Source of the DNA: Deinococcales bacterium
Lineage (GTDB): Bacteria; Deinococcota; Deinococci; Deinococcales; JAAFIG01
Direction of reading: 5' to 3'
DNA length: 64,000 nt
Assembly: GCA_025352125.1 (NCBI GenBank)
Contig: JANXTZ010000073.1
Span: 95,018 to 159,017, forward strand
Shown here: in pieces, positions 33,158 to 41,903 of the stretch
Position numbering within the stretch: the first letter of the stretch is position 1
Layout of the letters: every line of letters begins with the position of its first letter
The notes under the pieces: generated by a model
Seen by the model: the letters and a program-made list of their open reading frames with translations, nothing else
The model's database searches: none
What the model was told of the DNA's origin: nothing
Made by a program: the position numbers and the translations under genes

Positions 33158-34180
33158 TTATGGTGAGAGCCGCGCAGAGCCGCGCCGCACCAGGGTTCCC
33201 GGAAGGAATTGCAGCACCGAGGCGAGGTCGGTGTTTTCGACCCGCTCGAGCAGGAGTTCGATGCTGGCTTCGATCATGTCCTCGAGCGGTTGGCGCACCG
33301 TGGTCAGGTCGTAGGCAGCCCATTGACCCATCGGAATGTCATCAAAACCGATCACAGAAAGTTCATTTGGAACACTGACCTTGAGTTTTCGAGCCGCGTC
33401 GAGCGCCCCGAGTGCGGTGATGTCGTTGGCACAAAATATGGCATCTGGCGGGCGGCTCGAGGTCAGCAGCCGTTGCGCCGCCGCAAATCCCGCCTCATAG
33501 GTGAAATCGCCTGGTTCGATCAGGCAATCTGTGACCTTAAGTTCCGCGAGCCGCTCGAGGAATCCCTTTTGCCGGTCCACGTTGGTCGAGGTGTCCGGGC
33601 GACCGGTAATGTAGGCGAAACGCGTGTGTCCCGCACGGACGAGTTCATCGGCGACCATCCGACCACCCTCGTCGTTGGCGCAGGAGACGGCACTCGCGCC
33701 GGAACCGGGGGCGTAACGGTTGAACAGCACCACCGGAATACCGCGTTGCAGCACCTCGCGCGTCATCTGTGAGCTGAGCGTGGCGGTCACGATGATCAGA
33801 CCATCGACCTGATAAGCGAGCACGTCGGGCAGCAGCACATCCACGTCATTGCTTTTTCCCGCCGTGAACAAGAGCACCCGCCAACCCAGCTCGTGCAGGC
33901 GTTGCGTGAACGCCTCGAGCACGACCGGAAAGAATGGGTTGGTCATGTAGCTGGCAACCACACCGATGATCTGGGTGCGTTGCGTGCTGAGGCTGCGGGC
34001 GATGGCGTTGGGTTTGTAGCCGAGTTCGCCCGCCACCCTCATCACCCGTTCGCTGGTGGTTTTCGAGAGGCGCGTGTCTCGGCTGAACACCCTCGAGACG
34101 GTGGATTGTGACACACCGGCTTGTTGCGCGACCTCGTGGGAGGTGACGCGTTTTGTGGTGATCATTTTGGTTTGAGACAT
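33158..34180 (-). CDS. LacI-family transcriptional regulator
   Basis: 340-aa repressor. HTH at residues about 12-34 (VTSHEVAQQAGVSQSTVSRVFSRDTRLSKTTSERVMRVAGELGYKPNAIARSL), hinge, then a periplasmic-binding-like effector domain (IIGVVASYMTNPFFPVVLEAF, VSCANDEGGRMVADELVRAGHTRFAYITGRPD, PDAIFCANDITALGALDAARKL, PNELSVIGFDDIPMGQWAAYDLTTVRQP). It is the first gene of the left arm, and two copies of a 14-bp LacI-type site (34298-34311, 34566-34579) lie at both divergent promoters, so it likely represses both arms and itself. ATG 34180 has AAGGG upstream; an ATG at 34165 is possible. Confidence 0.92.
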   Translation of the reverse strand: MSQTKMITTKRVTSHEVAQQAGVSQSTVSRVFSRDTRLSKTTSERVMRVAGELGYKPNAIARSLSTQRTQIIGVVASYMTNPFFPVVLEAFTQRLHELGWRVLLFTAGKSNDVDVLLPDVLAYQVDGLIIVTATLSSQMTREVLQRGIPVVLFNRYAPGSGASAVSCANDEGGRMVADELVRAGHTRFAYITGRPDTSTNVDRQKGFLERLAELKVTDCLIEPGDFTYEAGFAAAQRLLTSSRPPDAIFCANDITALGALDAARKLKVSVPNELSVIGFDDIPMGQWAAYDLTTVRQPLEDMIEASIELLLERVENTDLASVLQFLPGTLVRRGSARLSP

Positions 34181-34297
34181 TGGGTGAACCCTTCCCAGTG
34201 AGGCTCGAGAACTTCGGGTTGCGAGGACGCTGCGTCAAACGAGAGGAGTCGGGACGTGCGAGATTTTGAAAATCGGGAACGAAAATCAGGAGTTTGT

Positions 34298-34311
34298 TGC
34301 AAGCGTATGCA
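34298..34311. promoter_or_regulatory. LacI-type operator, left promoter
   Basis: TGCAAGCGTATGCA, directly downstream of the -10 box of the leftward promoter. The reverse complement of this exact 14-mer occurs at 34566-34579. Confidence 0.75.
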
Positions 34312-34312
34312 C

Positions 34313-34341
34313 AAACTATCGGAACGGTCGGCGCTTGTCAA
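34313..34341 (-). promoter_or_regulatory. Left-arm promoter (lacI and transporter operon)
   Basis: Minus strand consensus TTGACA (34336-34341), 17-bp spacer, TAGTTT (34313-34318), then the operator at once. The 5' leader to the lacI ATG is about 125 nt. Confidence 0.75.
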
Positions 34342-34535
34342 GTATGGACTTGAATCTGGGTCAAAATCGTGCGAACTCCACTGTTTGAACGATCTCAATA
34401 AGTCATTTTATGCCCTTGTGCAAGTGAAAACTCCTACGTTCGAATTCGATTGATTTACCTCGAGCCTCTTGTGCGATTCGACTCTGTATCTCAGGTCAAG
34501 TCAAACCCACTGGGCGCTTCAAACCCATTCGAGGC

Positions 34536-34564
34536 TTGACAAGTCTGAATTTATGCCGCATTCT
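34536..34564 (+). promoter_or_regulatory. Right-arm promoter (cupin-MetE-aldolase-HisD operon)
   Basis: TTGACA (34536-34541), 17-bp spacer, CATTCT (34559-34564), followed at once by the operator at 34566-34579. It mirrors the left promoter. Confidence 0.72.
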
Positions 34565-34565
34565 T

Positions 34566-34579
34566 TGCATACGCTTGCA
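34566..34579. promoter_or_regulatory. LacI-type operator, right promoter
   Basis: TGCATACGCTTGCA, the exact reverse complement of the left operator, over the expected transcription start of the right arm. Confidence 0.75.
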
Positions 34580-34608
34580 CCCAAAATTTGTCGATCAAGG
34601 AGCCAACC

Positions 34609-35250
34609 ATGAACCATCCTCGAGTCAGTCATCCCCGGGTGAGCAACGAGGAGATGCAACACCGCATCTCGAGATTTGCTGACCTGAAACAAAACGGTGT
34701 CCCGCTGATGTTCATCGACAGCGTGCTGCCAGGTCATCAACGCATGAATTATGCCCTGATTGGTGACACTGCCAGCGAAAATGCCGAGTTCAAACCCGCC
34801 ATCGCCGCGCCGCACAAATTCCAGATCGGCATGGGATTCGCGCCGCCCGGAAACGGTCCCGCCTTTCACACGCACGATTACGTCGAAAGTTTTCTGGTGC
34901 TCGAGGGCGAGTGGCGTTTTTACTGGGGCAATGAACCCGGAGGCGTGGACGGCGAGGCAATTCTGGGGAAATGGGATTTCATTTCGATTCCGCCAGGGCT
35001 GTACCGAGGCTTCGAAGTCAGCGGCGAGACCGTCGGCTGGTTCTTCGCGGTGCTTGACCCGCACGAGGTTTACAGCAGCAAAGACCCGTACTGGGACCCG
35101 GAGGTGGAACGCAAAGCCGCCGAGTACGGTTTTGTCTCCGATGGCAAGGGCAAGATGCTCAAGCCCGAAAATTACGATCAATTGCGGCTCGAGATGATGC
35201 AAAAACTCATGCACCTCGAGGCGGCAGACCGCACCAAACGGGACGGCTAG
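34609..35250 (+). CDS. Cupin-domain protein
   Basis: 213-aa protein with one cupin barrel around residues 70-155: KFQIGMGFAPPGNGPAFHTHDYVESFLVLEGEWRFYWG (motif 1 with H-x-H and a following Glu) and GKWDFISIPPGLYRGFEVSGETVGWFFAVLDPHEV (motif 2, with Tyr/Arg where the last metal His often lies). It could be a dioxygenase, an isomerase or a sensor. The helical C-terminus (PENYDQLRLEMMQKLMHLEAAD) is extra. ATG 34609 has AAGGAG upstream. First gene of the right arm. Confidence 0.85.
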   Translation: MNHPRVSHPRVSNEEMQHRISRFADLKQNGVPLMFIDSVLPGHQRMNYALIGDTASENAEFKPAIAAPHKFQIGMGFAPPGNGPAFHTHDYVESFLVLEGEWRFYWGNEPGGVDGEAILGKWDFISIPPGLYRGFEVSGETVGWFFAVLDPHEVYSSKDPYWDPEVERKAAEYGFVSDGKGKMLKPENYDQLRLEMMQKLMHLEAADRTKRDG

Positions 35251-35292
35251 CGTCGGCGATCAACTTCAATCCCGCCAGACCAGGAGTGAGAG

Positions 35293-36447
35293 ATGCAAAC
35301 CTCGAGCAACCGAATCCTGACCACCCACGTCGGCAGCCTGCCGCGCAAGCAGGTCGTGGTTGATGTGCTGTTCGCCCAGGACCGCGACGAACCCACACCC
35401 ACATTTGACCAGGTGATCGATGCCGCCGTGCTCGAGATTGTTGGACGGCAAAAAACGGCAGGCGTGGACTTGCCCAGCGACGGCGAGATGGGCAAGATTT
35501 CTTACGCGACCTACATTCGTCACCGATTGACTGGCTTTGCGGTTCCGAACAAACCGCCGCCGCGAGCCACACCAAAAGACCTCGACGATTTCGCTGAATT
35601 TCGTGACGCGCTCGCCGCCCGAGGGGGCACACCCAAATACCAGCGTCCGGTCTGCATCGCACCAATCACGGTGAAAGACCTTGCGCCGCTCGAGCACGAC
35701 ATTCGGCGTTTCAAGCACGCACTCGAGGTTCACGGTTACGCCGAGGGTTTCATGAATGCCGCCTCGCCTGGGGTGCTGGCAGTGTTTCAACCGAACGAAT
35801 TTTATGATTCGCACGAGGCGTACCTCGAGGCACTGGTTCCGGCGATGCGCGTTGAATATCAGGCGATTGTCGATGCGGGCTTGATCCTGCAAATCGATTG
35901 TCCAGACCTGGCGATGGGTCGGCACATCAAATGGCGCGACCTCGACGAGGCGGCATTCCTGAAACGTGCCGAGCAACAGGTGAACGCCATGAACGCCGCG
36001 CTCGAGGGCATTCCCGCCGACCGTGTGCGAATGCACCTGTGCTGGGGCAATTACGAGGGACCGCACACGGCTGACATCGGTCTGGAAAAAATCTTTGATG
36101 TGGTGATGCGTGCCAAACCGCAGGCATTGCTGCTCGAGAGTTGCAACCCGCGACACGGGCACGAATGGCAGGTCTTGAGGGATCGCCGCCTGGACATTCC
36201 CGAGGACAAGATCATCGTGCCCGGGGTGCTCGACACGACCACGAACTTCGTTGAGCATCCAGAATTGGTCGCCGAACGGCTCGAGCGTTTCGCCGGAATC
36301 GTTGGGCGCGAGCGCGTGATGGCGGGGTCGGATTGCGGCTTTGGAACCTTCGCCGGTTTCGGGGCGGTGCACCCGAGCATCACGTTCGAGAAACTCAAAT
36401 CCATGACCGAGGGCGCACGCATCGCCAGCGAGAGGCTGTGGGCGTAG
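35293..36447 (+). CDS. MetE C-terminal-like (cobalamin-independent methionine synthase family) protein
   Basis: 384-aa TIM-barrel protein related to the zinc domain of MetE, without MetE's N-terminal half. Start ILTTHVGSLPRKQVVVD is typical. Zinc ligands are placed as in the family: His and Cys in VRMHLCWGNYEGPH, Glu in ALLLESCNPRHGHEW, Cys in RVMAGSDCGFGTF. Stand-alone members serve as thiol or methyl transferases, including epoxyalkane:coenzyme M transferase, so a thiol-dependent step on the locus substrate is possible. It overlaps the aldolase start by 1 nt. Confidence 0.82.
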   Translation: MQTSSNRILTTHVGSLPRKQVVVDVLFAQDRDEPTPTFDQVIDAAVLEIVGRQKTAGVDLPSDGEMGKISYATYIRHRLTGFAVPNKPPPRATPKDLDDFAEFRDALAARGGTPKYQRPVCIAPITVKDLAPLEHDIRRFKHALEVHGYAEGFMNAASPGVLAVFQPNEFYDSHEAYLEALVPAMRVEYQAIVDAGLILQIDCPDLAMGRHIKWRDLDEAAFLKRAEQQVNAMNAALEGIPADRVRMHLCWGNYEGPHTADIGLEKIFDVVMRAKPQALLLESCNPRHGHEWQVLRDRRLDIPEDKIIVPGVLDTTTNFVEHPELVAERLERFAGIVGRERVMAGSDCGFGTFAGFGAVHPSITFEKLKSMTEGARIASERLWA

Positions 36448-37244
36448 TGCCAAATCCCAGTCTCGAGAATCCGTTGCGAACGATTTGGGCAAACAATGGC
36501 GTCGTCATCAACGGCTGGCTTCACCTTCCCTCGAGTTTTGCCAGTGAAATCATGGCGCACCAGGGCTGGGACTCGCTGACACTGGACACCCAGCACGGAC
36601 CCTACGATTTCTCGAGCGCGGTGGGCATGATTCAGGCGATTCAAACCTCGCCGACTGCGGTGGTCGCTCGGGTTGCCTGGAACGATCCAGGAACGATCAT
36701 GAAATACCTCGATGCTGGGGTTCACGCGATCATCTGCCCGATGGTCAACACTCGAGCCGAATGCGAGGCGTTCATTGGCGCGTGCCGGTATCCGCCGCGA
36801 GGCTATCGCAGCTACGGACCAACCCGCGCCGCACTGCATTTCGGACCCGAGTACGCCACCGGCGCAAACGATTTTGTCGTGACCATGCCGATGATCGAGA
36901 CCGCGCAGGCGCTCGAGAACCTCGAGCAGATTCTGGACGTCCCGGGCGTGGACGCGATCTTCGTCGGACCCGGCGATCTCGGGCAGGCACTGTACGGGCA
37001 GGCGCAAATTGACCGTGAGACACCAGGGTTTCTGCTCACGCTCGAGCGCATCGCCAGGACCGCTCGAGTGAAAAATATTGGCGCGGGCATTTTCACGAAT
37101 TCCAGCGCCTACGCCAAAAAGATGATCGAGATCGGCTACAACTTCGTCACCATCTCGAGCGATGCGCGTCTGCTCGCCAGCGCCGCCAAGCAAGTCTTGA
37201 ACGAGATCAAAAACGATGCCGGACAAGCCAAATCCGGCTACTGA
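36447..37244 (+). CDS. HpcH/HpaI-type aldolase
   Basis: 265-aa class II pyruvate-type aldolase that splits 2-keto-4-hydroxy acids. Seen: INGWLHLPSSFASEIMAHQGWDSLTLDTQHGPYDFSSAVGMIQAI (with the catalytic His in D-x-Q-H-G), VVARVAWNDPGTIMKYLDAGVHAIICPMVNTRAECEAFIGACRYPPRGYRSYGPTRA, MIETAQALENLEQILDVPGVDAIFVGPGDLGQAL with metal-binding Glu and Asp. Start is GTG 36447, sharing a base with the MetE-like stop. It would cleave the acid produced by the dehydrogenases into pyruvate and an aldehyde. Confidence 0.9.
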   Translation: MPNPSLENPLRTIWANNGVVINGWLHLPSSFASEIMAHQGWDSLTLDTQHGPYDFSSAVGMIQAIQTSPTAVVARVAWNDPGTIMKYLDAGVHAIICPMVNTRAECEAFIGACRYPPRGYRSYGPTRAALHFGPEYATGANDFVVTMPMIETAQALENLEQILDVPGVDAIFVGPGDLGQALYGQAQIDRETPGFLLTLERIARTARVKNIGAGIFTNSSAYAKKMIEIGYNFVTISSDARLLASAAKQVLNEIKNDAGQAKSGY

Positions 37245-37312
37245 ACCTCGAGTTGTTCTCAAACCAGGCATCACACCAATTATCCAGATGGCGATGTGTT
37301 GAAAGGAAGCCA

Positions 37313-38590
37313 ATGATTCATCTCAAAAAAGCAGAACCCACGCCACCGAGTGTCACCCAAGAAATCCGCGATACGGTCTCGAAGGTCTTGCTCGAGGTCG
37401 AACGCGACGGCATCAAAGCCGTGCGGCATTACAGCGAACAATTTGACGGCTGGAACCCACCCAGTTTTCACCTGACCGATGCGCAAATCAAACAGGGTTT
37501 GGAGGGCGTCACGGATGGGTTTGCCGCCTCGATAGACTTCGCACTTGAACAGGTGCGGTCCTTCGCGCGGGCGCAACGCGCCACCATGCACGGGTTGGAG
37601 GTCGAGACGCTGCCCGGTGTGACGCTTGGGCACAAGTTGATTCCAGTGAATTCCGTGGGCGCATACGTTCCCGGCGGGCGCTACCCGCTGATCGCCAGCG
37701 CGATCATGACGATTGCCGTACCCAAAATTGCTGGGGTTGGGCACGTGGTCACGACCACGCCGCCGCAACGCGGCACGGGCAGAATCAATCCGGCGCAGTT
37801 GTACGCGATGGTTCAATCCGGTGCGGATCAGATCTACGCGATTGGCGGGGTGCAGGCGATGGCGGCGATGGCGTTCGGCATCGAGGACGCACCGCCGCTC
37901 GAGGGGGTGGACATGATCGTCGGCGCGGGCAACGCGTTCGTCGCCGAGGCGAAACGCCAACTGTTCGGCGTGGTCGGCATCGACCTGCTCGCCGGTCCGA
38001 CCGAGGTCTGTGTGCTCGCCGACGCGCACGCCGACCCGCGCCTGATCGCCGCCGATCTGTTGGGGCAAGCCGAACACGGCATCAACTCGCCCGCCGTGCT
38101 GGTCACGACCTCAAAGGATTTGGGCGAGGCGGTCATCCGCGAGGTGGACCGCTGGCTCGAGACGTGGCCAACCGCCGCCGTCGCGGGCGAGGCGTGGCGC
38201 ACGCTCGGCGAGGTGATCCTGGTCGAGGACGATCTCGAGATGCTGCACGTCTCCGATTCAATCGCCAGCGAACACCTGGAGGTGCAAACCCAAAACCCAG
38301 ACTGGTTCTTCGAGCGCCTGACCAACTACGGTTCACTGTTTCTGGGACGCAACGCCACCGTTGTCTACGGCGACAAGGGCATCGGCACGAACCACGTGCT
38401 GCCGACCGCTCGAGCCGCACGGTACACGGGCGGATTGTGGGTCGGAAAGTTTATCAAGACCGTCACGTACCAACGCGTGACCGATGAGGGCAACCGACTC
38501 GTCGCGCCGCACATTGCCACCGTCGCCGATGCCGAAGGCATGGCTGGACACGCGATCACCGCACGGTTGCGCTTGGGAGAACTGGACTGA
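37313..38590 (+). CDS. HisD-like NAD-dependent alcohol dehydrogenase (copy 2)
   Basis: 425-aa paralogue of copy 1, clearly similar over the whole length (for example GIEDAPPLEGVDMIVGAGNAFVAEAKRQLFGVVGIDLLAGPTE). Active-site residues are kept: LGQAEHGINSPA, IASEHLEVQT, YGDKGIGTNHVLPT, AEGMAGHAITARLRL. Each arm of the divergent locus thus carries one copy, suggesting two substrates, two steps, or duplication before the arms separated. ATG 37313 follows AAAGGAAG, 68 nt after the aldolase. Histidine biosynthesis is unlikely. Confidence 0.85.
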   Translation: MIHLKKAEPTPPSVTQEIRDTVSKVLLEVERDGIKAVRHYSEQFDGWNPPSFHLTDAQIKQGLEGVTDGFAASIDFALEQVRSFARAQRATMHGLEVETLPGVTLGHKLIPVNSVGAYVPGGRYPLIASAIMTIAVPKIAGVGHVVTTTPPQRGTGRINPAQLYAMVQSGADQIYAIGGVQAMAAMAFGIEDAPPLEGVDMIVGAGNAFVAEAKRQLFGVVGIDLLAGPTEVCVLADAHADPRLIAADLLGQAEHGINSPAVLVTTSKDLGEAVIREVDRWLETWPTAAVAGEAWRTLGEVILVEDDLEMLHVSDSIASEHLEVQTQNPDWFFERLTNYGSLFLGRNATVVYGDKGIGTNHVLPTARAARYTGGLWVGKFIKTVTYQRVTDEGNRLVAPHIATVADAEGMAGHAITARLRLGELD

Positions 38591-38654
38591 AGCCTCAGCG
38601 CCCGTGTGTACTCTGAAAACACGAAACCCGAATTGTGAATTTTTGTCCCCCGAG

Positions 38655-39320
38655 TCAAGCTCGGTCAATCCTCTCGAGCAGCCACCGCGCGACATCGCGG
38701 TACTCATTCGCAACGATTTCATGACCGCCCGCGTACTCTTGGTAGCTCAGATTCACCCCGAGTTCCTCGAGCCAGTCGCGCGTTTCGTGCGCATGAAAAA
38801 CTGGCAAGCGTTGATCGTCTCGACCGTGCGCCACAAGGACATTCAGGCGTTCAAGAGCGGCACGGGAGGCGACTTGCGTTTTCACCGGCGACAGAATGCG
38901 TCCGCTCATCATCACCAAGCCCGCCACCAGGTCAGGACGGGTCAGCGCCACACCCGCTGCAATGATCGCACCCTGCGAGAAACCCACCAGAAAAACGCCA
39001 TCTGGCTCGAGCTTGTAGCGTTGCAGGGCATCGTTCAGGAAATCGATCATCATCAGGCGGCTCGCCTCAGCCTGTTCGAGATCGATGACTGGACCGGGTG
39101 CGAAGCGAACATTGTACCAACTGTGCCCGCCCTCGGGCATGATGATCGGAGCGCGAACGCTCAGCACACCAAATTGAGCCTCGAGCATTGAACCCAGCGA
39201 CATCAAGTCGGTTTTGTCGCCGCCCATTCCATGCAGCAATACCAGAACCGGTGACGCGTCTCGGTTTGCCTCTGTGGCTGATTGAAACAGGTGTTGAATG
39301 TCCATGCCGTACTCTGACAT
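38655..39320 (-). CDS. Alpha/beta hydrolase, carboxylesterase/phospholipase-like
   Basis: 221-aa serine esterase of the YpfH/phospholipase-carboxylesterase group. Oxyanion region VLVLLHGMGGDKTDLMSLGSML, nucleophile GFSQG (residues near 113), Asp in VLVAHGRDDQRLPVFHA and His in YAGGHEIVANEYRDVARWLLERI. No signal peptide. Start uncertain: ATG 39320 is used, with 39344 and 39305 as other choices, and none has a strong Shine-Dalgarno. Converges on the right arm of the LacI locus. Confidence 0.87.
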   Translation of the reverse strand: MSEYGMDIQHLFQSATEANRDASPVLVLLHGMGGDKTDLMSLGSMLEAQFGVLSVRAPIIMPEGGHSWYNVRFAPGPVIDLEQAEASRLMMIDFLNDALQRYKLEPDGVFLVGFSQGAIIAAGVALTRPDLVAGLVMMSGRILSPVKTQVASRAALERLNVLVAHGRDDQRLPVFHAHETRDWLEELGVNLSYQEYAGGHEIVANEYRDVARWLLERIDRA

Positions 39321-39749
39321 GATTTTTCGAGCGCCCAATGACATTGGGTTCTGTGACCGTGCTTGGATTTTTCGACGATCACGAATTTTTGCCTGAAAAA
39401 TCAGGGTTAAACACAAATTACATTTGGAGATTAGGGCAAAAAAGTTCAAATACCACACCTAAAAAATGTCCATTGTTGACTTTGCAGACAAGTGCTCAAC
39501 CGAAGGTGAATTTGAGATGCGCCAGCACAGGGTATGGTGCGATGTGCGCTCCATTTTAAAAAATTCGTGTTTGGCGATGATCTTTCGTATTGACCGAACA
39601 ATCTAAGCACAGTGTGAAACGCCTTCATTCGAGTTTGGGTTACGTGCCGTCTGTCGAGTTTGAAACAGTCTAATTTGACCGACTGAAGCTCGAGGAGCAA
39701 ATACAATTGGCGAAAGTGGTTTCAATTTATGGGTGCAGCCCAGTGCACT
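39321..39749. other. Intergenic stretch with a possible 46-aa ORF
   Basis: A plus-strand frame 39466-39606 reads MSIVDFADKCSTEGEFEMRQHRVWCDVRSILKNSCLAMIFRIDRTI. It has protein-like composition but no ribosome binding site and no family match that I can support. Nothing else is seen in this stretch. Confidence 0.25.
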
Positions 39750-41075
39750 TCACGGTAACAGTCGCCTGATCTGCACCACGGCACGTAACCCACCCTCAAC
39801 GGCTTGGCTCAACTCGAGCATTCCACCATGTTGTTCAGCCACCGCGACAACCAACGCCAAACCCAAGCCTGTTCCGCTCACGCCCTGTAAACCCAGTCCC
39901 CGTTGGAAGGGTTGCGTTAAACGCTCAAAATCAGCCGCCGCAACTCCAGGACCATCGTCGCAAACCTCCAACATCGCACGGTCATGCTGGCTCGAGGTTC
40001 GTATCCAGACATGCCCACCTTCACGCCCGTACTTGATGGCATTCTCGACCAGATTGGTCATGAGCAACCGCAAAGCTGCACGATCACCCAGTGTTGGCGC
40101 ACTTTGCGTCTCGAGTACCAGTTTGATAAACCGGCTTCGAGCCGTCTGGGTCAGTGCTTCGACCACCTCCATGGCAATATCCTCGAGGTTGAGGGGTTGG
40201 GCTTGAGACACTTGATTGGTCCGAGCCAACGCGAGCAAGCTATCAACCAATCCGGTCATCTCGAGGCTGGTCTGATCGACCTCTTGAAAACCATTGCGGT
40301 ATTCGTCGGGCGTGCGGTCCCGGGTCAAGATCAGGCTGGCTTGACCGCGCAGCAACGCGAGTGGCGTGCGAAGTTCATGGGCGGCAGCCAACGCAAAAGC
40401 GCGTTCTCGTTCGATGGTTGCCTCGAGCCTGCCGAGCATGGCGTTGACGGTTTGGGTCAGCCGCGCCATTTCATCACCGCCTGGTGATTCTGGGACGCGT
40501 TCCTTGTACCGTCCGTGCGCGGCGATGGATGAGGCAAGCCTGGAGACTTCTTCGACGGGTTTGAGGGCACGGTCTGCAATCAAATACCCTGCTCCCAGTC
40601 CAACGAGCAACATCAATGGAATGGTCACGATCAGCAAGCGTTGCGCTCGAGAGAGGGTTTCGAGGGTCTCAATTTCGGAGCGCATCGCCTGCACCCAGTC
40701 TCCACGTTCGGTTCTGGTGGTGTACACCCGGTAACTTTTGAGGCTGGTAAACCCTACAGACAGTGGTGCGCTCACCCGGGCGCGTCCAAGTCGGTCGGTC
40801 TGTTTTCCGTCGGCACCCAGCACAACCAGCGTGGTCTCGCCCTGAAGTTCCTGTTGCAGGGTTTCGGTGTCCTTCTCCGAAAATTTTGCCGCGCCCTCAT
40901 CGCCAGTCAGTTGCGTCGCCGCGAGGGAGGCGGCATCCTGCAAGCTGTTGTCGAGCATTTCACGCAGGCTGGCACGCAAGCTCAGGTAAAACACCGCGCC
41001 AGTCACAACCAAGATGATGCTCGAGAGGATCGCGTAAAAGAGCGTTAAACGCCACCGTAAGTTGAGACGTTTCAA
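39750..41075 (-). CDS. Sensor histidine kinase (pair 1)
   Basis: 441-aa membrane kinase. Two transmembrane segments (about 12-32 and 157-177) bracket a periplasmic sensor of about 125 aa. A HAMP domain (ADRALKPVEEVSRLASSIAAHGRYKERVP) leads to the H-box FALAAAHELRTPLALLRGQASLIL, with the phosphorylated His in A-H-E-L-R-T. The N-box reads LLMTNLVENAIKYGREGG, then DDGPGVAAADFERLTQPFQRGLG and VSGTGLGLALVVAVAEQHGG. The start is TTG 41075, overlapping the regulator's stop. Signal unknown; the genes in front (esterase) and behind (a second pair) give no clear hint. Confidence 0.92.
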   Translation of the reverse strand: MKRLNLRWRLTLFYAILSSIILVVTGAVFYLSLRASLREMLDNSLQDAASLAATQLTGDEGAAKFSEKDTETLQQELQGETTLVVLGADGKQTDRLGRARVSAPLSVGFTSLKSYRVYTTRTERGDWVQAMRSEIETLETLSRAQRLLIVTIPLMLLVGLGAGYLIADRALKPVEEVSRLASSIAAHGRYKERVPESPGGDEMARLTQTVNAMLGRLEATIERERAFALAAAHELRTPLALLRGQASLILTRDRTPDEYRNGFQEVDQTSLEMTGLVDSLLALARTNQVSQAQPLNLEDIAMEVVEALTQTARSRFIKLVLETQSAPTLGDRAALRLLMTNLVENAIKYGREGGHVWIRTSSQHDRAMLEVCDDGPGVAAADFERLTQPFQRGLGLQGVSGTGLGLALVVAVAEQHGGMLELSQAVEGGLRAVVQIRRLLP

Positions 41076-41758
41076 CTTGCCCTTCCCACCAACTCAAGCT
41101 TTCCCAAACGGTATCCCGTACCGCGCACGGTGTCGATGATCCCCTCTCCAAGCTTGCGGCGCAGGGTTGAGACGTAAACATCGACGACTTTTTGGTCAAC
41201 TTCGCTGTCCTCGCGCCAGACCCGTTCGATCAGGGCGCCGCGCGAGTACGCCCGACCTGGATTGAGGGCAAAGCACTCGAGCAACGCGTACTCGGTTGGG
41301 GTGAGGTTTGCACCAGAGACACCCAGCAACTCCTTCGAGCCAATGTCGAGGGTCAACCCGAGCGGCAGTGCCACAACGTTGCTCGAGCCACCTTTGGCGC
41401 GGCGCACCAGGGCACGAATTCGGGCGTGCAATTCGCGGAAATCAAACGGCTTGGCGAGGTAATCGTCGCCGCCTGTCTCCAGTCCAGCGACTTTGGAATC
41501 CATGTCCGCACGGGCGGTCAAAAAAAGGATCGGCGTGTGATCCTGACGCTTTCGCACGGCGCGAGCCAACCCGAAACCAGCCTCGCTTCCCTCTGGCAGC
41601 ATGACATCGAGAATGTACAAGTCAAACGTCTCGAGTTCGGTCATGTTCAGACCGATGGTCGCGTTCGGTGAATGATCGACGATCAAACCGTCTTCACTCA
41701 GACCACTGAGGATCAAACGGGCAAGGCGTGGGTCATCTTCAACAAGCAAAACTCTCAT
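41072..41758 (-). CDS. OmpR-family response regulator (pair 1)
   Basis: 228-aa regulator. Receiver domain MRVLLVEDDPRLARLILSGLSEDGLIVD with phospho-Asp in DLYILDVMLPEGSEAGFGLARAVR and the Lys in GGDDYLAKPFDFRELHARIRALVRR. Winged-helix DNA-binding domain LTPTEYALLECFALNPGRAYSRGALIERVWREDSEVDQKVVDVYVSTLRRKLGEGIIDTVRGTGYRLG. ATG 41758 begins the receiver directly; a longer reading would add PYSAP. The stop overlaps the kinase start (TTGA). Divergent from pair 2, 145 bp away. Confidence 0.94.
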   Translation of the reverse strand: MRVLLVEDDPRLARLILSGLSEDGLIVDHSPNATIGLNMTELETFDLYILDVMLPEGSEAGFGLARAVRKRQDHTPILFLTARADMDSKVAGLETGGDDYLAKPFDFRELHARIRALVRRAKGGSSNVVALPLGLTLDIGSKELLGVSGANLTPTEYALLECFALNPGRAYSRGALIERVWREDSEVDQKVVDVYVSTLRRKLGEGIIDTVRGTGYRLGKLELVGRAS

Positions 41759-41903
41759 GGGGGCAGAATAGGGATACAAGGTTTGGAATTGGTAAAGAAA
41801 ATAAAGACACTCGAAACAAACTGAAAGCCGGGTCTTGAGCCAGGGCTATACTCGTACTTAACTTTGGTATGAAATTCTGAAGGGCATGAGAAAGGTTTGT
41901 TGA

